From Sulfurovum sp. (GTDB lineage: Bacteria > Campylobacterota > Campylobacteria > Campylobacterales > Sulfurovaceae), in the NCBI GenBank assembly GCA_015490315.1, contig WFYB01000011.1, positions 1 to 13,838 of the forward strand: a DNA stretch of 13,838 nt, read 5' to 3'. Below are positions 1 through 7,467 of the stretch, in pieces. The translations under genes were made by a program, and so were the position numbers. The first letter of the stretch is position 1, and every line of letters begins with the position of its first letter. Under the pieces are notes generated by a model that did not search any database, was not told where the DNA came from, and was given only the letters and a program-made list of their open reading frames with translations.

Positions 1-1160
1 AAGACAAAAAACTGGGTATTATCGGTTTTGGAAATATCGGTTCACGTGTCGGCAAGCGTGCCAAAGCGTTTGAGATGGATGTGGTAACCTATGACCCGTA
101 CATCGACCCAAGCAAAGCAACCGATCTTGACATCGAGTACACTAAAAACTTCGATGACATTCTCTCATGTGACATTATCACGATCCATACACCAAAAAAC
201 CAAGAGACGATCGGCATGATCGGCAAGGATGAGATCGCCAAGATGAAAGAGGGCGTGATCCTCATTAACTGTGCCAGAGGCGGGCTCTATGATGAAGAGG
301 CACTGCTTGAGGGGCTCAAATCGGGCAAGATCGCGATGGCAGGTATCGATGTCTTCAACAAAGAGCCGGCAACGGATCATCCTCTGCTTGATCTGAACAA
401 CGTTACGGTCACGCCGCACCTTGGTGCCAATACGCTTGAGTCTCAGAGGAATATCGCAACACAGGCAGCGGAAAATGCGATCGCGGCAGCAAAAGGGATC
501 GCCTATCCTAATGCGCTAAACCTGCCTATCAAAGAGAACGAACTGCCTGACTTTGTACGTCCTTATCTTGAGCTAATCCAGAAGATGGGTCACCTCTCTG
601 CACAGATTAAAAGAAGTGCAGTGAAGTCTATCAAGGTGACTGCCAAAGGTCCAGTGAGTGATTATGTGGAATCGATGGGTACATTCGCTACAGTCGGTGT
701 ACTCACAGAGTCTTTGGGTGACCAGATCAACTATGTCAATGCTGAATTTGTCGCAAAAGAGCGTGGGATCGAGATCACGAAAGATGTCAAACCAAACACA
801 AGCGGTTTTACCAACAAAGTTGCTGTCAAACTGACAACTCAGGATGGTACGATCGAGATCGCCGGTACGGTTTTTGATGACAGTGTACAGCGCATTATCG
901 AGATCGATGACTATATCCTGGATGTAGAGCCCAAAGGTACGATGGTCTTCTTCCGTAACACTGACACTCCGGGTGTGATTGGAAACGTCGGTCACATTAT
1001 GGCTGAAAACGGTCTCAATATTTCTGACTTCAGGCTTGGACGTGACAGCAAGCAGCAGGCTCTGGCAGTCGTACGTGTGGATGGTCAGGTCACCAAAAAG
1101 GTGCTTGATGAGCTCGGTGCGCTTGATGCCTGTATCAGCGTCAGCCACGCAACACTTTAA
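1..1160 (+). CDS. serA: D-3-phosphoglycerate dehydrogenase, 5'-truncated by window edge
   Basis: SerA oxidises 3-phosphoglycerate to 3-phosphohydroxypyruvate with NAD+, the first step of serine biosynthesis in the cytoplasm. The reading frame is open from base 3 with no start codon. It begins in the Rossmann fold: the GxGxxG nucleotide-binding loop (GFGNIG) is encoded at about 27-44. The catalytic triad of the family is visible: Arg in NCARGG (codon 276-278), Glu in DVFNKEP (363-365) and His in TPHLGAN (417-419). After the catalytic part come an intervening substrate-binding domain and a C-terminal ACT domain starting around GTMVFFRNTDTPGVIGN, the serine-feedback module of long SerA enzymes. 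About 386 residues are present; full-length enzymes of this class are near 525-530, so roughly 140 N-terminal residues lie outside the window. A strong hairpin follows at once, so this is the last gene of its transcript. Confidence 0.95.
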   Translation, partial: DKKLGIIGFGNIGSRVGKRAKAFEMDVVTYDPYIDPSKATDLDIEYTKNFDDILSCDIITIHTPKNQETIGMIGKDEIAKMKEGVILINCARGGLYDEEALLEGLKSGKIAMAGIDVFNKEPATDHPLLDLNNVTVTPHLGANTLESQRNIATQAAENAIAAAKGIAYPNALNLPIKENELPDFVRPYLELIQKMGHLSAQIKRSAVKSIKVTAKGPVSDYVESMGTFATVGVLTESLGDQINYVNAEFVAKERGIEITKDVKPNTSGFTNKVAVKLTTQDGTIEIAGTVFDDSVQRIIEIDDYILDVEPKGTMVFFRNTDTPGVIGNVGHIMAENGLNISDFRLGRDSKQQALAVVRVDGQVTKKVLDELGALDACISVSHATL

Positions 1161-1164
1161 TCAA

Positions 1165-1198
1165 AAAACATACAGATACTCTGATATCTGTATGTTTT
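1165..1198 (+). terminator. Intrinsic terminator after serA
   Basis: Perfect 14-bp inverted repeat (AAAACATACAGATA, 1165-1178; TATCTGTATGTTTT, 1185-1198) with a 6-base loop, 4 bases after the serA stop. The right arm ends in four T, so the A/T flanks serve as both stem and tail. The symmetry could also work on the other strand, but no minus-strand gene ends here. Confidence 0.85.
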
Positions 1199-1316
1199 CA
1201 TCCTCTTTCAACAATCCTATTTATAACTTCGTTTCATTTTAATCATTAAATTAAATTATATTGGGTATAATCCCGAAAAAATATAAGTCTTATTTATAGT
1301 AATAGAATACGCTCTT

Positions 1317-1325
1317 TGCTATAAT
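1317..1325 (+). promoter_or_regulatory. Extended -10 promoter of the efflux operon
   Basis: TGCTATAAT is a perfect extended -10 element with no convincing -35 box, set in very AT-rich DNA. It predicts a start near 1332, just upstream of the Shine-Dalgarno AAAGGAG (1336-1342). A second TATAAT at 1266-1271 is a weaker candidate farther upstream. Confidence 0.65.
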
Positions 1326-1346
1326 AGATAAATTTAAAGGAGCTGC

Positions 1347-2750
1347 ATGATGAAAAGGTATCTTGTTCTACTGTTGGCGGCTATGCCACTTTTTGCAGGT
1401 ATTGCACACCTCACACTGCCGCAGGCACTTCAGATCGTCAAAAAAGACAACCTGGAGCTGAAAATCGCGCGATTTAACGAGCAGATGAAGCAATATGAAG
1501 CCAAAGCGGCAAGCGGTCACCACTATGGAAAAGCGGAAGCAACAATGATGGCGATGCGTTCCAATGATGCGGGGAATGTGTTTGGCTTTAAGCTTCAGAG
1601 CCGTGAAGCCTCATTTGGTGATTTTGGATTCAAGGATTTTATCAATCCTCTGGGAAATGCGATCTATGGGGCATCTCAGGGCAATCCACCTGCAGATATG
1701 AGCGGGCTTTTACAGTTACAGCCTGATGATCTTAACTATCCGAAAGCGCGAAATCACTATCTGACCAAGTTCTCCTATATGCTACCTATCTACACCGGTG
1801 GAAAGTTGACTGAGTATGGTCGTATCTCCAAGGCGATGGTGCGTATGGCGCAGTATGATACGCAAAAACTTCTCAACGAGAAGCTCTTTCAGACGCGCAA
1901 GACATTTTATGATATCACACTGGTAGAAAACTATATCCGAAATCTTGGAAAGATCATCAGTAATATCCGCCGGCTCAAAGCGGTGGTCAAAGCGATGAAG
2001 AGAGAGGGATACGCTCAGCCAATCGATGTGATGGAGGTTGATGCACGTTTGGCGGAAGCTAAGAGTATGTACAACCAGGCGAAGCTCAACCGTGATCTTG
2101 CCTATCAGTTCCTCTCTTTTTTGCTCAACAAAGAGGTCAGTTCGATCAGACACGTCAATGAAATGGCACCGATGCCCCACGTCAGCAAGGCGGATATAGA
2201 ATCGAAAAACATCGATATCCAAAAAGCGATTTTGGGTCTGCAGATCTCCAAGATGGCGATCAATGTAGAGCGGGCAAATTTCCTGCCGACACTCGGCGGT
2301 TTTGCAGAGTATGGCAGTGCGGACAATGTAATCTGGAATGAGTTTAGAAAAAAAGACTTTTATACCGTAGGGCTGCAGTTGAAGTGGAACATTTTCAACG
2401 GAGGGATCGACAAAGCGAACTATGAGAAGGCGAAAGTTAACTATATGATGGTGCATGACCAGGTAGAGCTCGCCAAAAAAGGTATCGGTCTGAAAGTGGA
2501 CAAGCTCAAGACAGAGATCGGCAGTATAGAGGCGGATATCCAAAGTTATAAAAAACAGCTCCGTTTTGCCAGAGCAGTCTATGCAAACTATAAGGCGCGC
2601 TATCAGGAGGGATTGGTCTCTATCTCCGATCTTTTGATCAAGCAGTCCAAAGAGCTGGAGATGCTTTTGAAGCTTTTGACAGCCAAGAACAAACGTAATA
2701 CCAAGATATTCCAACTCAACAGTATCTTGAATCAAGGAGAGAAACTATGA
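1347..2750 (+). CDS. TolC-family outer membrane efflux protein
   Basis: Predicted outer membrane channel of a tripartite efflux system, forming the trimeric beta-barrel and alpha-helical tunnel that carries substrate out of the cell. The 467 residues are usual for the family. A signal peptide (about residues 1-18, hydrophobic stretch YLVLLLAAMPLFAG) precedes LTLPQALQIVKKDN, the typical start of the OEP domain. Long helical segments follow, and the end of the second repeat carries the characteristic YQEGLVSISDLLIKQ pattern. AAAGGAG at 1336-1342 serves either of two adjacent ATGs (1347 or 1350); the second has the better spacing (7 bases). First gene of the operon; its stop overlaps the next start as ATGA (2747-2750), indicating translational coupling. 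Substrate cannot be inferred from this gene. Confidence 0.9.
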   Translation: MMKRYLVLLLAAMPLFAGIAHLTLPQALQIVKKDNLELKIARFNEQMKQYEAKAASGHHYGKAEATMMAMRSNDAGNVFGFKLQSREASFGDFGFKDFINPLGNAIYGASQGNPPADMSGLLQLQPDDLNYPKARNHYLTKFSYMLPIYTGGKLTEYGRISKAMVRMAQYDTQKLLNEKLFQTRKTFYDITLVENYIRNLGKIISNIRRLKAVVKAMKREGYAQPIDVMEVDARLAEAKSMYNQAKLNRDLAYQFLSFLLNKEVSSIRHVNEMAPMPHVSKADIESKNIDIQKAILGLQISKMAINVERANFLPTLGGFAEYGSADNVIWNEFRKKDFYTVGLQLKWNIFNGGIDKANYEKAKVNYMMVHDQVELAKKGIGLKVDKLKTEIGSIEADIQSYKKQLRFARAVYANYKARYQEGLVSISDLLIKQSKELEMLLKLLTAKNKRNTKIFQLNSILNQGEKL

Positions 2751-3562
2751 AGGGTACAGTTATGAAAAAATGGATCGTTTTAATCAGTATATTGGTACTG
2801 GGTACAGCGGTAGAAGCCGTAGAAATTGATTTGACGGGTGCGGTGGTTTCCAACAACCAGAAGATGATGACAAGCCGCTATATGGGATTTGTAAAAAATA
2901 TGGCGGTTTCGGAGGGGGATATCGTCAAGAAGGGGCAGTTGCTCTATGAGATAGACTCCAAAGAGATCGAAGCGGCAGAGCGTCAGGTCGACCTGGCGAT
3001 CTCTCAGGCGAGACTGGCGCTGCAGATGAACAAAAACCAGCTTAACAACGTGCTCAAAAACCTCGCAAGACACAAACGGCTTTATGCAAAGAAGATGGTC
3101 TCAAAATATGAGGTGGAAAATCTCGAACTGATGGCAAAAAACCTCAGGGATATGGTCAAAATAGCCCAAGAGCAGGTCAAACAGGCAGAGGCGAAGAAGC
3201 AGGAGGTACTCAACCAGTACAACTACCTGAAGATCAAGGCACCCAATGACGGTGTGATCGTAGCGAAAAAACTCAATGAGGGAGAGATGGCAATCCCGGG
3301 GATGCCGGCAGTGATACTGACAGATCTCAGCAAGCTTGAGATCGTTGCTGAGATCTCGGAAACACAGCTTCCCTATATCAATCTTGGCAAAGAGGTAGAG
3401 GTGGAGATCCCCTCACTCGGGCTGAAGACAACCGGGAAAATCGTTTCGATCATTCCAAACTCCAACCCGATGACCCACAAGTTTAAGATCAAAGTCAAAT
3501 TTGACAACAAAGGCAAATCGGTCTATCCGGGTATGTATGCCAAAATACACATCAAAGCTTAG
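2747..3562 (+). CDS. RND efflux periplasmic adaptor (membrane fusion protein), short form
   Basis: Periplasmic adaptor linking the RND pump to the TolC-like channel. Start ATG 2747 has AAGGAG at 2734-2739; a second ATG at 2762 (residue 6) would give a more standard signal peptide (MKKWIVLISILVLGTAVEA). Order of parts: split biotinyl-lipoyl domain (about 32-70 and 160-195), short alpha-hairpin (about 72-158) and beta-barrel domain (about 196-270) ending in YPGMYAKIHIKA. The hairpin tip carries RHKRLYAKKMVSK, which fits the conserved Arg/Leu/Ser TolC-docking pattern of adaptors. At 271 residues it is much shorter than AcrA (397) and lacks a membrane-proximal domain. No lipobox cysteine is seen, so it is probably soluble or held by an uncleaved signal anchor. 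It is clearly paralogous to the adaptor at 12706-13506. Confidence 0.9.
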   Translation: MKGTVMKKWIVLISILVLGTAVEAVEIDLTGAVVSNNQKMMTSRYMGFVKNMAVSEGDIVKKGQLLYEIDSKEIEAAERQVDLAISQARLALQMNKNQLNNVLKNLARHKRLYAKKMVSKYEVENLELMAKNLRDMVKIAQEQVKQAEAKKQEVLNQYNYLKIKAPNDGVIVAKKLNEGEMAIPGMPAVILTDLSKLEIVAEISETQLPYINLGKEVEVEIPSLGLKTTGKIVSIIPNSNPMTHKFKIKVKFDNKGKSVYPGMYAKIHIKA

Positions 3563-3572
3563 GGGATAAGCT

Positions 3573-5183
3573 ATGGAGATTATCAAAAAGAATTATCAAC
3601 CTAAAGATATAGCAGGGAAGCTGGCAAAAGCGTTTATCCGGAATCCGTTAACGGCAGTATTGGGTATCTCTTTGCTTCTATTGGGATATTTGGCGTTGAG
3701 TATCATGCCGCGTGAAGAGGATCCACAGATCGCCATCTCCGGCGGTGCGGTGATCGTACCGATGCCCGGAGCCAGTCCCAAAGAGATCGAAAATATCATC
3801 ATCAACCCTCTGGAGCGTAAACTGCGTGAGGTTCACGGTATCGAACATATTTACGGGATGGCGATGGATAACGTCGGTATCGTCAACGTGATGTACTATA
3901 TCGGTGAAGATAGAGAAGACTCAAACCTCAAGCTTTATGACAAAGTGATGCAAAATATGGATCAGATGCCCAAAGGGGTGATGCAGCCGCTGATCAAGCC
4001 GTTTGATATCGATATCGATATTCCCATTGTGACGGTGGCGTTTTATCCCAAGGAGGGCAGCAAAGTCGATGATGTCAAACTCTTTGAAATCACCCGAAAG
4101 ATCCAGCAGAAGGTCAATGCGGTTGATAATGTCGCCAAGACCACGCTGGTGGGGGCGCATAAGGCACAGTACAATGTCGAAGTTGATATGGGCAAGCTCT
4201 CTGCCTACCACCTTTCACTTGGGCAGATCATGAAAGCTGTGCAGTCTATCGCTGCGGATGTACCCGATGTCAAAGGGCGCACCAAGGATAATAAACTTGT
4301 CATCTTTGGGGTCAAGAATGCGATCGAGAGTGTCGAGGATGTGGGCAATGTGATCGTCGCGCAGTATATGGGATCGCCTATCTATCTCAAAGATGTTGCA
4401 AAGGTGACTGAAGGGATCGATATACAGAACTTCAAAGATGCGAAGATACGTTTTAAAAACAAAGTAGATGAAAATCTCAGCGAAGAGAAGAAACAAGTTA
4501 CACTGACTATTGCAAAGCTTGCAGGTACCAATGCGGTTTTTGTTGCAGAGGATGCGATGAAAGTGCTGCATAGCTATGATAAGGAGCTCAACAAGCTCGG
4601 TATCGGTTATCTGGTGACACGAAACTACGGTCACCGTGCCAATGAAGCGGTCAATGAGTTGATGCACCACTTGATCATTACCATTATTATCATTGCAGTG
4701 ATGCTAATCTTTGCACTGGGCTTTAGGGAGTCGATCATCGTTACCTTCACGGTACCGGCTATCTTGGCGATCACACTCTTTGTCGCCTATCTCTCAGGGC
4801 AGACGATCAACCGTATTACACTCTTCGCATTCCTGCTCTCATTGGGACTGCTGGTAGATGCGGCGATCATCGTGATCGAAAATATCCATAGACACCTGCA
4901 TGCACATGATGCTCATACACGTGATATGGAGGAGCTTCTGATCGAAGCGACCGATGAGATCGGTGCACCGACCAATGTCGCGACCTTGGCGATCATCCTG
5001 ACGATGGTACCTATGGCATTTGTGGGAGGGATGATGGGATCGTTCATGAAGCCTATCCCCTACAATGTACCGGTGGCGCTGATCGCTTCACTCTTTGTTG
5101 CTTATATCTTTACCCCTTATTTGAGCTTGAAACTGCTCAAAAAACCTAAGCATGGTCATCATCATGACAAGGAGGCAAAATAA
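3573..5183 (+). CDS. RND efflux pump, N-terminal half (TM1-TM6)
   Basis: N-terminal half of an inner membrane RND transporter, a proton-driven exporter. The 536 residues contain TM1 (about 25-44), the first large periplasmic porter/docking region (about 45-360), and TM2-TM6 (about 364-520), then stop. Family landmarks are MPREEDPQI after TM1, MPGASPKEIE, and the TM4 proton-relay motif GLLVDAAIIVIEN. That motif has Asp429 but Ala430 where AcrB-type pumps have a second Asp; VDAA is the form found in CusA-type heavy-metal pumps. Histidines cluster in the TM4-TM5 cytoplasmic loop (HRHLHAHDAH, 439-448) and in the last ten residues (HGHHHD). A weak AGGGGA (3561-3566) overlaps the stop of the adaptor gene and precedes the start. 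The C-terminal half is the next gene. Substrate class is uncertain. Confidence 0.9.
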   Translation: MEIIKKNYQPKDIAGKLAKAFIRNPLTAVLGISLLLLGYLALSIMPREEDPQIAISGGAVIVPMPGASPKEIENIIINPLERKLREVHGIEHIYGMAMDNVGIVNVMYYIGEDREDSNLKLYDKVMQNMDQMPKGVMQPLIKPFDIDIDIPIVTVAFYPKEGSKVDDVKLFEITRKIQQKVNAVDNVAKTTLVGAHKAQYNVEVDMGKLSAYHLSLGQIMKAVQSIAADVPDVKGRTKDNKLVIFGVKNAIESVEDVGNVIVAQYMGSPIYLKDVAKVTEGIDIQNFKDAKIRFKNKVDENLSEEKKQVTLTIAKLAGTNAVFVAEDAMKVLHSYDKELNKLGIGYLVTRNYGHRANEAVNELMHHLIITIIIIAVMLIFALGFRESIIVTFTVPAILAITLFVAYLSGQTINRITLFAFLLSLGLLVDAAIIVIENIHRHLHAHDAHTRDMEELLIEATDEIGAPTNVATLAIILTMVPMAFVGGMMGSFMKPIPYNVPVALIASLFVAYIFTPYLSLKLLKKPKHGHHHDKEAK

Positions 5184-5185
5184 TG
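5169..5185 (+). promoter_or_regulatory. Strong ribosome binding site and TAATG coupling at the RND split
   Basis: AAGGAGG (5169-5175) lies inside the end of the first RND gene, 7 bases before ATG 5183. That ATG shares its A with the TAA stop at 5181-5183. A near-perfect Shine-Dalgarno at ideal spacing indicates deliberate initiation of a second polypeptide rather than a sequencing frameshift. Confidence 0.8.
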
Positions 5186-6907
5186 AAGAAGTTTGAACGA
5201 TTTGTTTATAACATCTTGGATCACAAATCCAAGAAGGTGTTGGTGATTGTTTTGACTGCAATCGCATTTGCCGCGACGATCATGATGCTGCCGACCAAAG
5301 TGGTCAAAGCAAAGATGCTTCCGGGCAAAAGTGACAATACCTTTTCAGTCTATGTAGACACCCCTACAGGCTCATCGATCCAGCAGACCAATGCAGTGAG
5401 CCAGTGTGTGATCGATGTGCTCAAAAAAGAGAAGGAGATCATGAATATCGAGCTCTTCCTTGGACAGGGTATTCCGCTGGACTATGCGGGACTTGTCAAG
5501 GGTGCGAGTATGAAGCGCACAGAGAATGTCGCAGAGATCTCGGTCAACCTGACAGACAAGCATGAGAGAGAGGAGCCTTCGTTTCTGATGGTGCAGCGGC
5601 TTCGTCCGATCGCCAAAAAGAAGTGTCTGCCGATCGTACCGGGTACCAATATCAAATTTGTTGAGCAGCCTGCAGGACCTCCGACACTGGCATCGGTTGT
5701 GGTCGAAGTGCATGGTGACAATCTCAAGCAGGATCGCAGACTTGCCTATGAGGTAGCAGATATCCTCAACAAAACCGAAGGACTCGTCGATGTCGATGTG
5801 ATGACAGATGAGATCTACAAAAAGTATGAGCTTATTCCAGACAAAGAGAAGATCGCCAGAAGCGGACTCTCAGTCAAACAGGTCAACAATATCCTCTACC
5901 TCGCTTTTGAGGGGATGCAGATCGCACATAAGAACTCTAAGGATTTCCCAGACCAGGTGCCGATCTTTCTGGTACTGGACAAGGAGAGCAGAACACTCTA
6001 TGCCAAGAGCTATGATGCTTTGGTGAGCAAACTCTCTTCGCTTAATCTTATGAATATGAAGGGCATGATGGTACCGCTCAATGAGGTAGTCAATATCCGT
6101 GAGGTCAACTCCAGCCCGATGATCATGCACAAGGATCTTGAACGTATGATCAATGTGGTAGCAGAGACCGATATGGTCTCACAGGTCTATCCGTTGCTTG
6201 ATGCGCGTGAGAAGATGATAGAGTATTTCTCGAAGGAGTACAATGTCACCAAAGAACCGGGGATGAGCACCTATATGTTTGACCTGCATCTGACCGATAA
6301 AAAGACAGGAGAGAAGTTCCTGCTTAGATGGGATGGGGAGATGAAAGTGACACTCGATACGTTCCGTGACCTTGGCGGGGCATTTATTGCGGCATTGGTG
6401 CTGATCTTCCTGCTGCTGGTGGTCTACTACAAGAGCTTTGTGCTTAGTGGGATCATCCTGCTTGGCTCGTTCCTTTCGATCATCGGAGTGATCCTCGGGC
6501 ACTGGGTAGCCAACTGGTTTACCTCGGAGACCTTCTTTTTGACAGCGACATCGCTGATCGGCTTTATCGCCCTGATGGGGATCAGCTCTCGTAACTCGCT
6601 GCTCTTGATCGACTTTGCGAAGTCTCTGATGGAGTGTCACGGTATGAAAAAGCGCGAGGCTATTGCTGTTGCGGCAGCCACACGTGCCAAACCGATCATG
6701 CTGACCGCTGTGGCGATCATCCTCGGTTCGGCACTTCTGGCGAGTGACCCGGTCTTTGGCGGATTGGGTGTGGCACTGATCTCCGGTACTGTAGCGGCGG
6801 TCTTTGTCTCGCTGCTCTTTATCCCGGTATTGATGGACAATGCCAAAGCGATGGATTTTGAACCTGCTGACCATTGTGATGTCAACAATATCTCTATCAC
6901 CAAGTAG
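5183..6907 (+). CDS. RND efflux pump, C-terminal half (TM7-TM12)
   Basis: Second half of the RND transporter, 574 residues. TM7 is at about 17-36, then a large periplasmic region (about 40-395), then TM8-TM12 (about 398-550). The TM10 motif GFIALMGISSRNSLLLIDFAK matches the AcrB TM10 pattern, in which the relay lysine (Lys940) precedes Asn; here it is Arg470. RAKPIMLTAVAIILG fits TM11 with its conserved Thr. Together the two halves total 1110 residues, a little above the usual 1020-1050 for one RND chain, so nothing is missing. The functional unit is presumably a trimer of two-chain protomers, with TolC and adaptor from the same operon. A short Asp/His/Cys-containing tail (DFEPADHCD) follows TM12. 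A terminator lies just downstream, making this the last gene of the operon. Confidence 0.9.
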   Translation: MKKFERFVYNILDHKSKKVLVIVLTAIAFAATIMMLPTKVVKAKMLPGKSDNTFSVYVDTPTGSSIQQTNAVSQCVIDVLKKEKEIMNIELFLGQGIPLDYAGLVKGASMKRTENVAEISVNLTDKHEREEPSFLMVQRLRPIAKKKCLPIVPGTNIKFVEQPAGPPTLASVVVEVHGDNLKQDRRLAYEVADILNKTEGLVDVDVMTDEIYKKYELIPDKEKIARSGLSVKQVNNILYLAFEGMQIAHKNSKDFPDQVPIFLVLDKESRTLYAKSYDALVSKLSSLNLMNMKGMMVPLNEVVNIREVNSSPMIMHKDLERMINVVAETDMVSQVYPLLDAREKMIEYFSKEYNVTKEPGMSTYMFDLHLTDKKTGEKFLLRWDGEMKVTLDTFRDLGGAFIAALVLIFLLLVVYYKSFVLSGIILLGSFLSIIGVILGHWVANWFTSETFFLTATSLIGFIALMGISSRNSLLLIDFAKSLMECHGMKKREAIAVAAATRAKPIMLTAVAIILGSALLASDPVFGGLGVALISGTVAAVFVSLLFIPVLMDNAKAMDFEPADHCDVNNISITK

Positions 6908-6928
6908 CCATACTTCTGAGATCTAAGA

Positions 6929-6959
6929 CCTGTCCGTTTCGGACAGGCGTATCTTTTTT
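6929..6959 (+). terminator. Intrinsic terminator of the efflux operon
   Basis: Perfect 8-bp GC-rich stem (CCTGTCCG, 6929-6936; CGGACAGG, 6940-6947) with a TTT loop, followed 6 bases later by a run of six T (6954-6959). The T run overlaps the stop codon of the convergent membrane-protein gene by two bases. Confidence 0.85.
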
Positions 6960-7389
6960 ATCCCTCTTCAAGTTTTTTCGGATCGACAAGCAATACAACT
7001 GCCAAAGCGATGAGCAAAAAGAGCCATAGATAGTAGATCTGTCCGGAGAGTTTGTAGGCGAGTATTCCAAAGACGATGGAGCCTTGCGGCACGAGAAAAA
7101 AGAACTTCTTGGCACGTTTTTCAAAGCGTTCGAGTACTTCGGTATGAAAGGCTTCATCTATCACTTTGAGGTAGGGCTTTTTGTAGAGAAAGAGATAGAA
7201 GAGTGCCAGTTCGATCACTTTGTACCCGATCAGGAAGTAAACAAGTGGCATATGCCACCTCTGCGGGATGTAAGATGGCGGACTTATCGTAAAAAAGTAA
7301 TCGACTGCCGCAGCGACAAGGGCTACGAGTATGAGCACAAGCAAAACGGTTTTTCTTCTTTTTAAGAGGGTGGTTTTGATCTGTTTCAT
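6958..7389 (-). CDS. Small membrane protein of unknown function, four predicted helices
   Basis: I do not recognise a family. Using the ATG at 7389 the protein has 143 residues, with four hydrophobic segments at about 14-34, 48-69, 96-113 and 118-136. Basic residues lie before the first (KRRK, 10-13), and a charged loop (about 70-95, VIDEAFHTEVLERFEKRAKK) separates helices 2 and 3. The positive-inside rule puts both termini and this loop in the cytoplasm. The upstream TTG at 7395 was not chosen because it lies within the spacing expected between the -10 box and the transcription start. There is no Shine-Dalgarno before ATG 7389, and the -10 box ends only 6 bases upstream, so the mRNA may be leaderless. 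It is a single gene, convergent with the efflux operon and divergent from efp. Confidence 0.7.
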   Translation of the reverse strand: MKQIKTTLLKRRKTVLLVLILVALVAAAVDYFFTISPPSYIPQRWHMPLVYFLIGYKVIELALFYLFLYKKPYLKVIDEAFHTEVLERFEKRAKKFFFLVPQGSIVFGILAYKLSGQIYYLWLFLLIALAVVLLVDPKKLEEG

Positions 7390-7395
7390 ATACAA

Positions 7396-7404
7396 ATTAT
7401 AGCA
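7396..7404 (-). promoter_or_regulatory. Extended -10 promoter of the small membrane protein
   Basis: On the minus strand TGCTATAAT occupies 7404-7396. A start 6-7 bases downstream falls at 7389-7390, on or next to the A of the ATG. TTAAAA 16 bases upstream is only a poor -35 match. Confidence 0.6.
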
Positions 7405-7435
7405 GAGCCGCCTAAGCTTTTAACCCTCTATTGGC

Positions 7436-7441
7436 TATAAT
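7436..7441 (+). promoter_or_regulatory. -10 box of efp
   Basis: Perfect TATAAT at 7436-7441, predicting a start near 7448 and a leader of about 20 bases that carries the AAGGAG at 7457-7462. It is back to back with the minus-strand promoter; the two -10 boxes are 34 bases apart. Confidence 0.6.
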
Positions 7442-7467
7442 TTTACAAAATGACACAAGGAGCTATT

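Noticed and set aside
573..1148. Long open frame antisense to serA (191 codons, minus)
   Set aside because: Shadow frame: the + strand codes for conserved SerA domains, and no Shine-Dalgarno or family motif supports the minus frame.
1782..2735. 317-codon frame antisense to the TolC-family gene
   Set aside because: Its product has no recognisable motifs and is Leu/Asp/His-rich, as typical of antisense shadows; the + strand gene is well supported.
5175..5185. RND split as a sequencing frameshift or programmed -1 slip at GCA-AAA-TAA
   Set aside because: A -1 slip on AAA would join the halves, but there is no classic slippery heptamer and the AAGGAGG is ideally placed for starting at ATG 5183. 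Separate translation is simpler; relatives or proteomics could overturn this.
6179..6874. 231-codon frame antisense to the RND C-terminal half
   Set aside because: Highly charged, Gln/His/Arg-rich product with no domain pattern, lying opposite conserved TM8-TM12 coding sequence.
7450..7467. Upstream ATG for efp giving 194 residues
   Set aside because: No Shine-Dalgarno, almost on the predicted transcription start, and extends beyond the usual EF-P N terminus; ATG 7468 has AAGGAG at good spacing.
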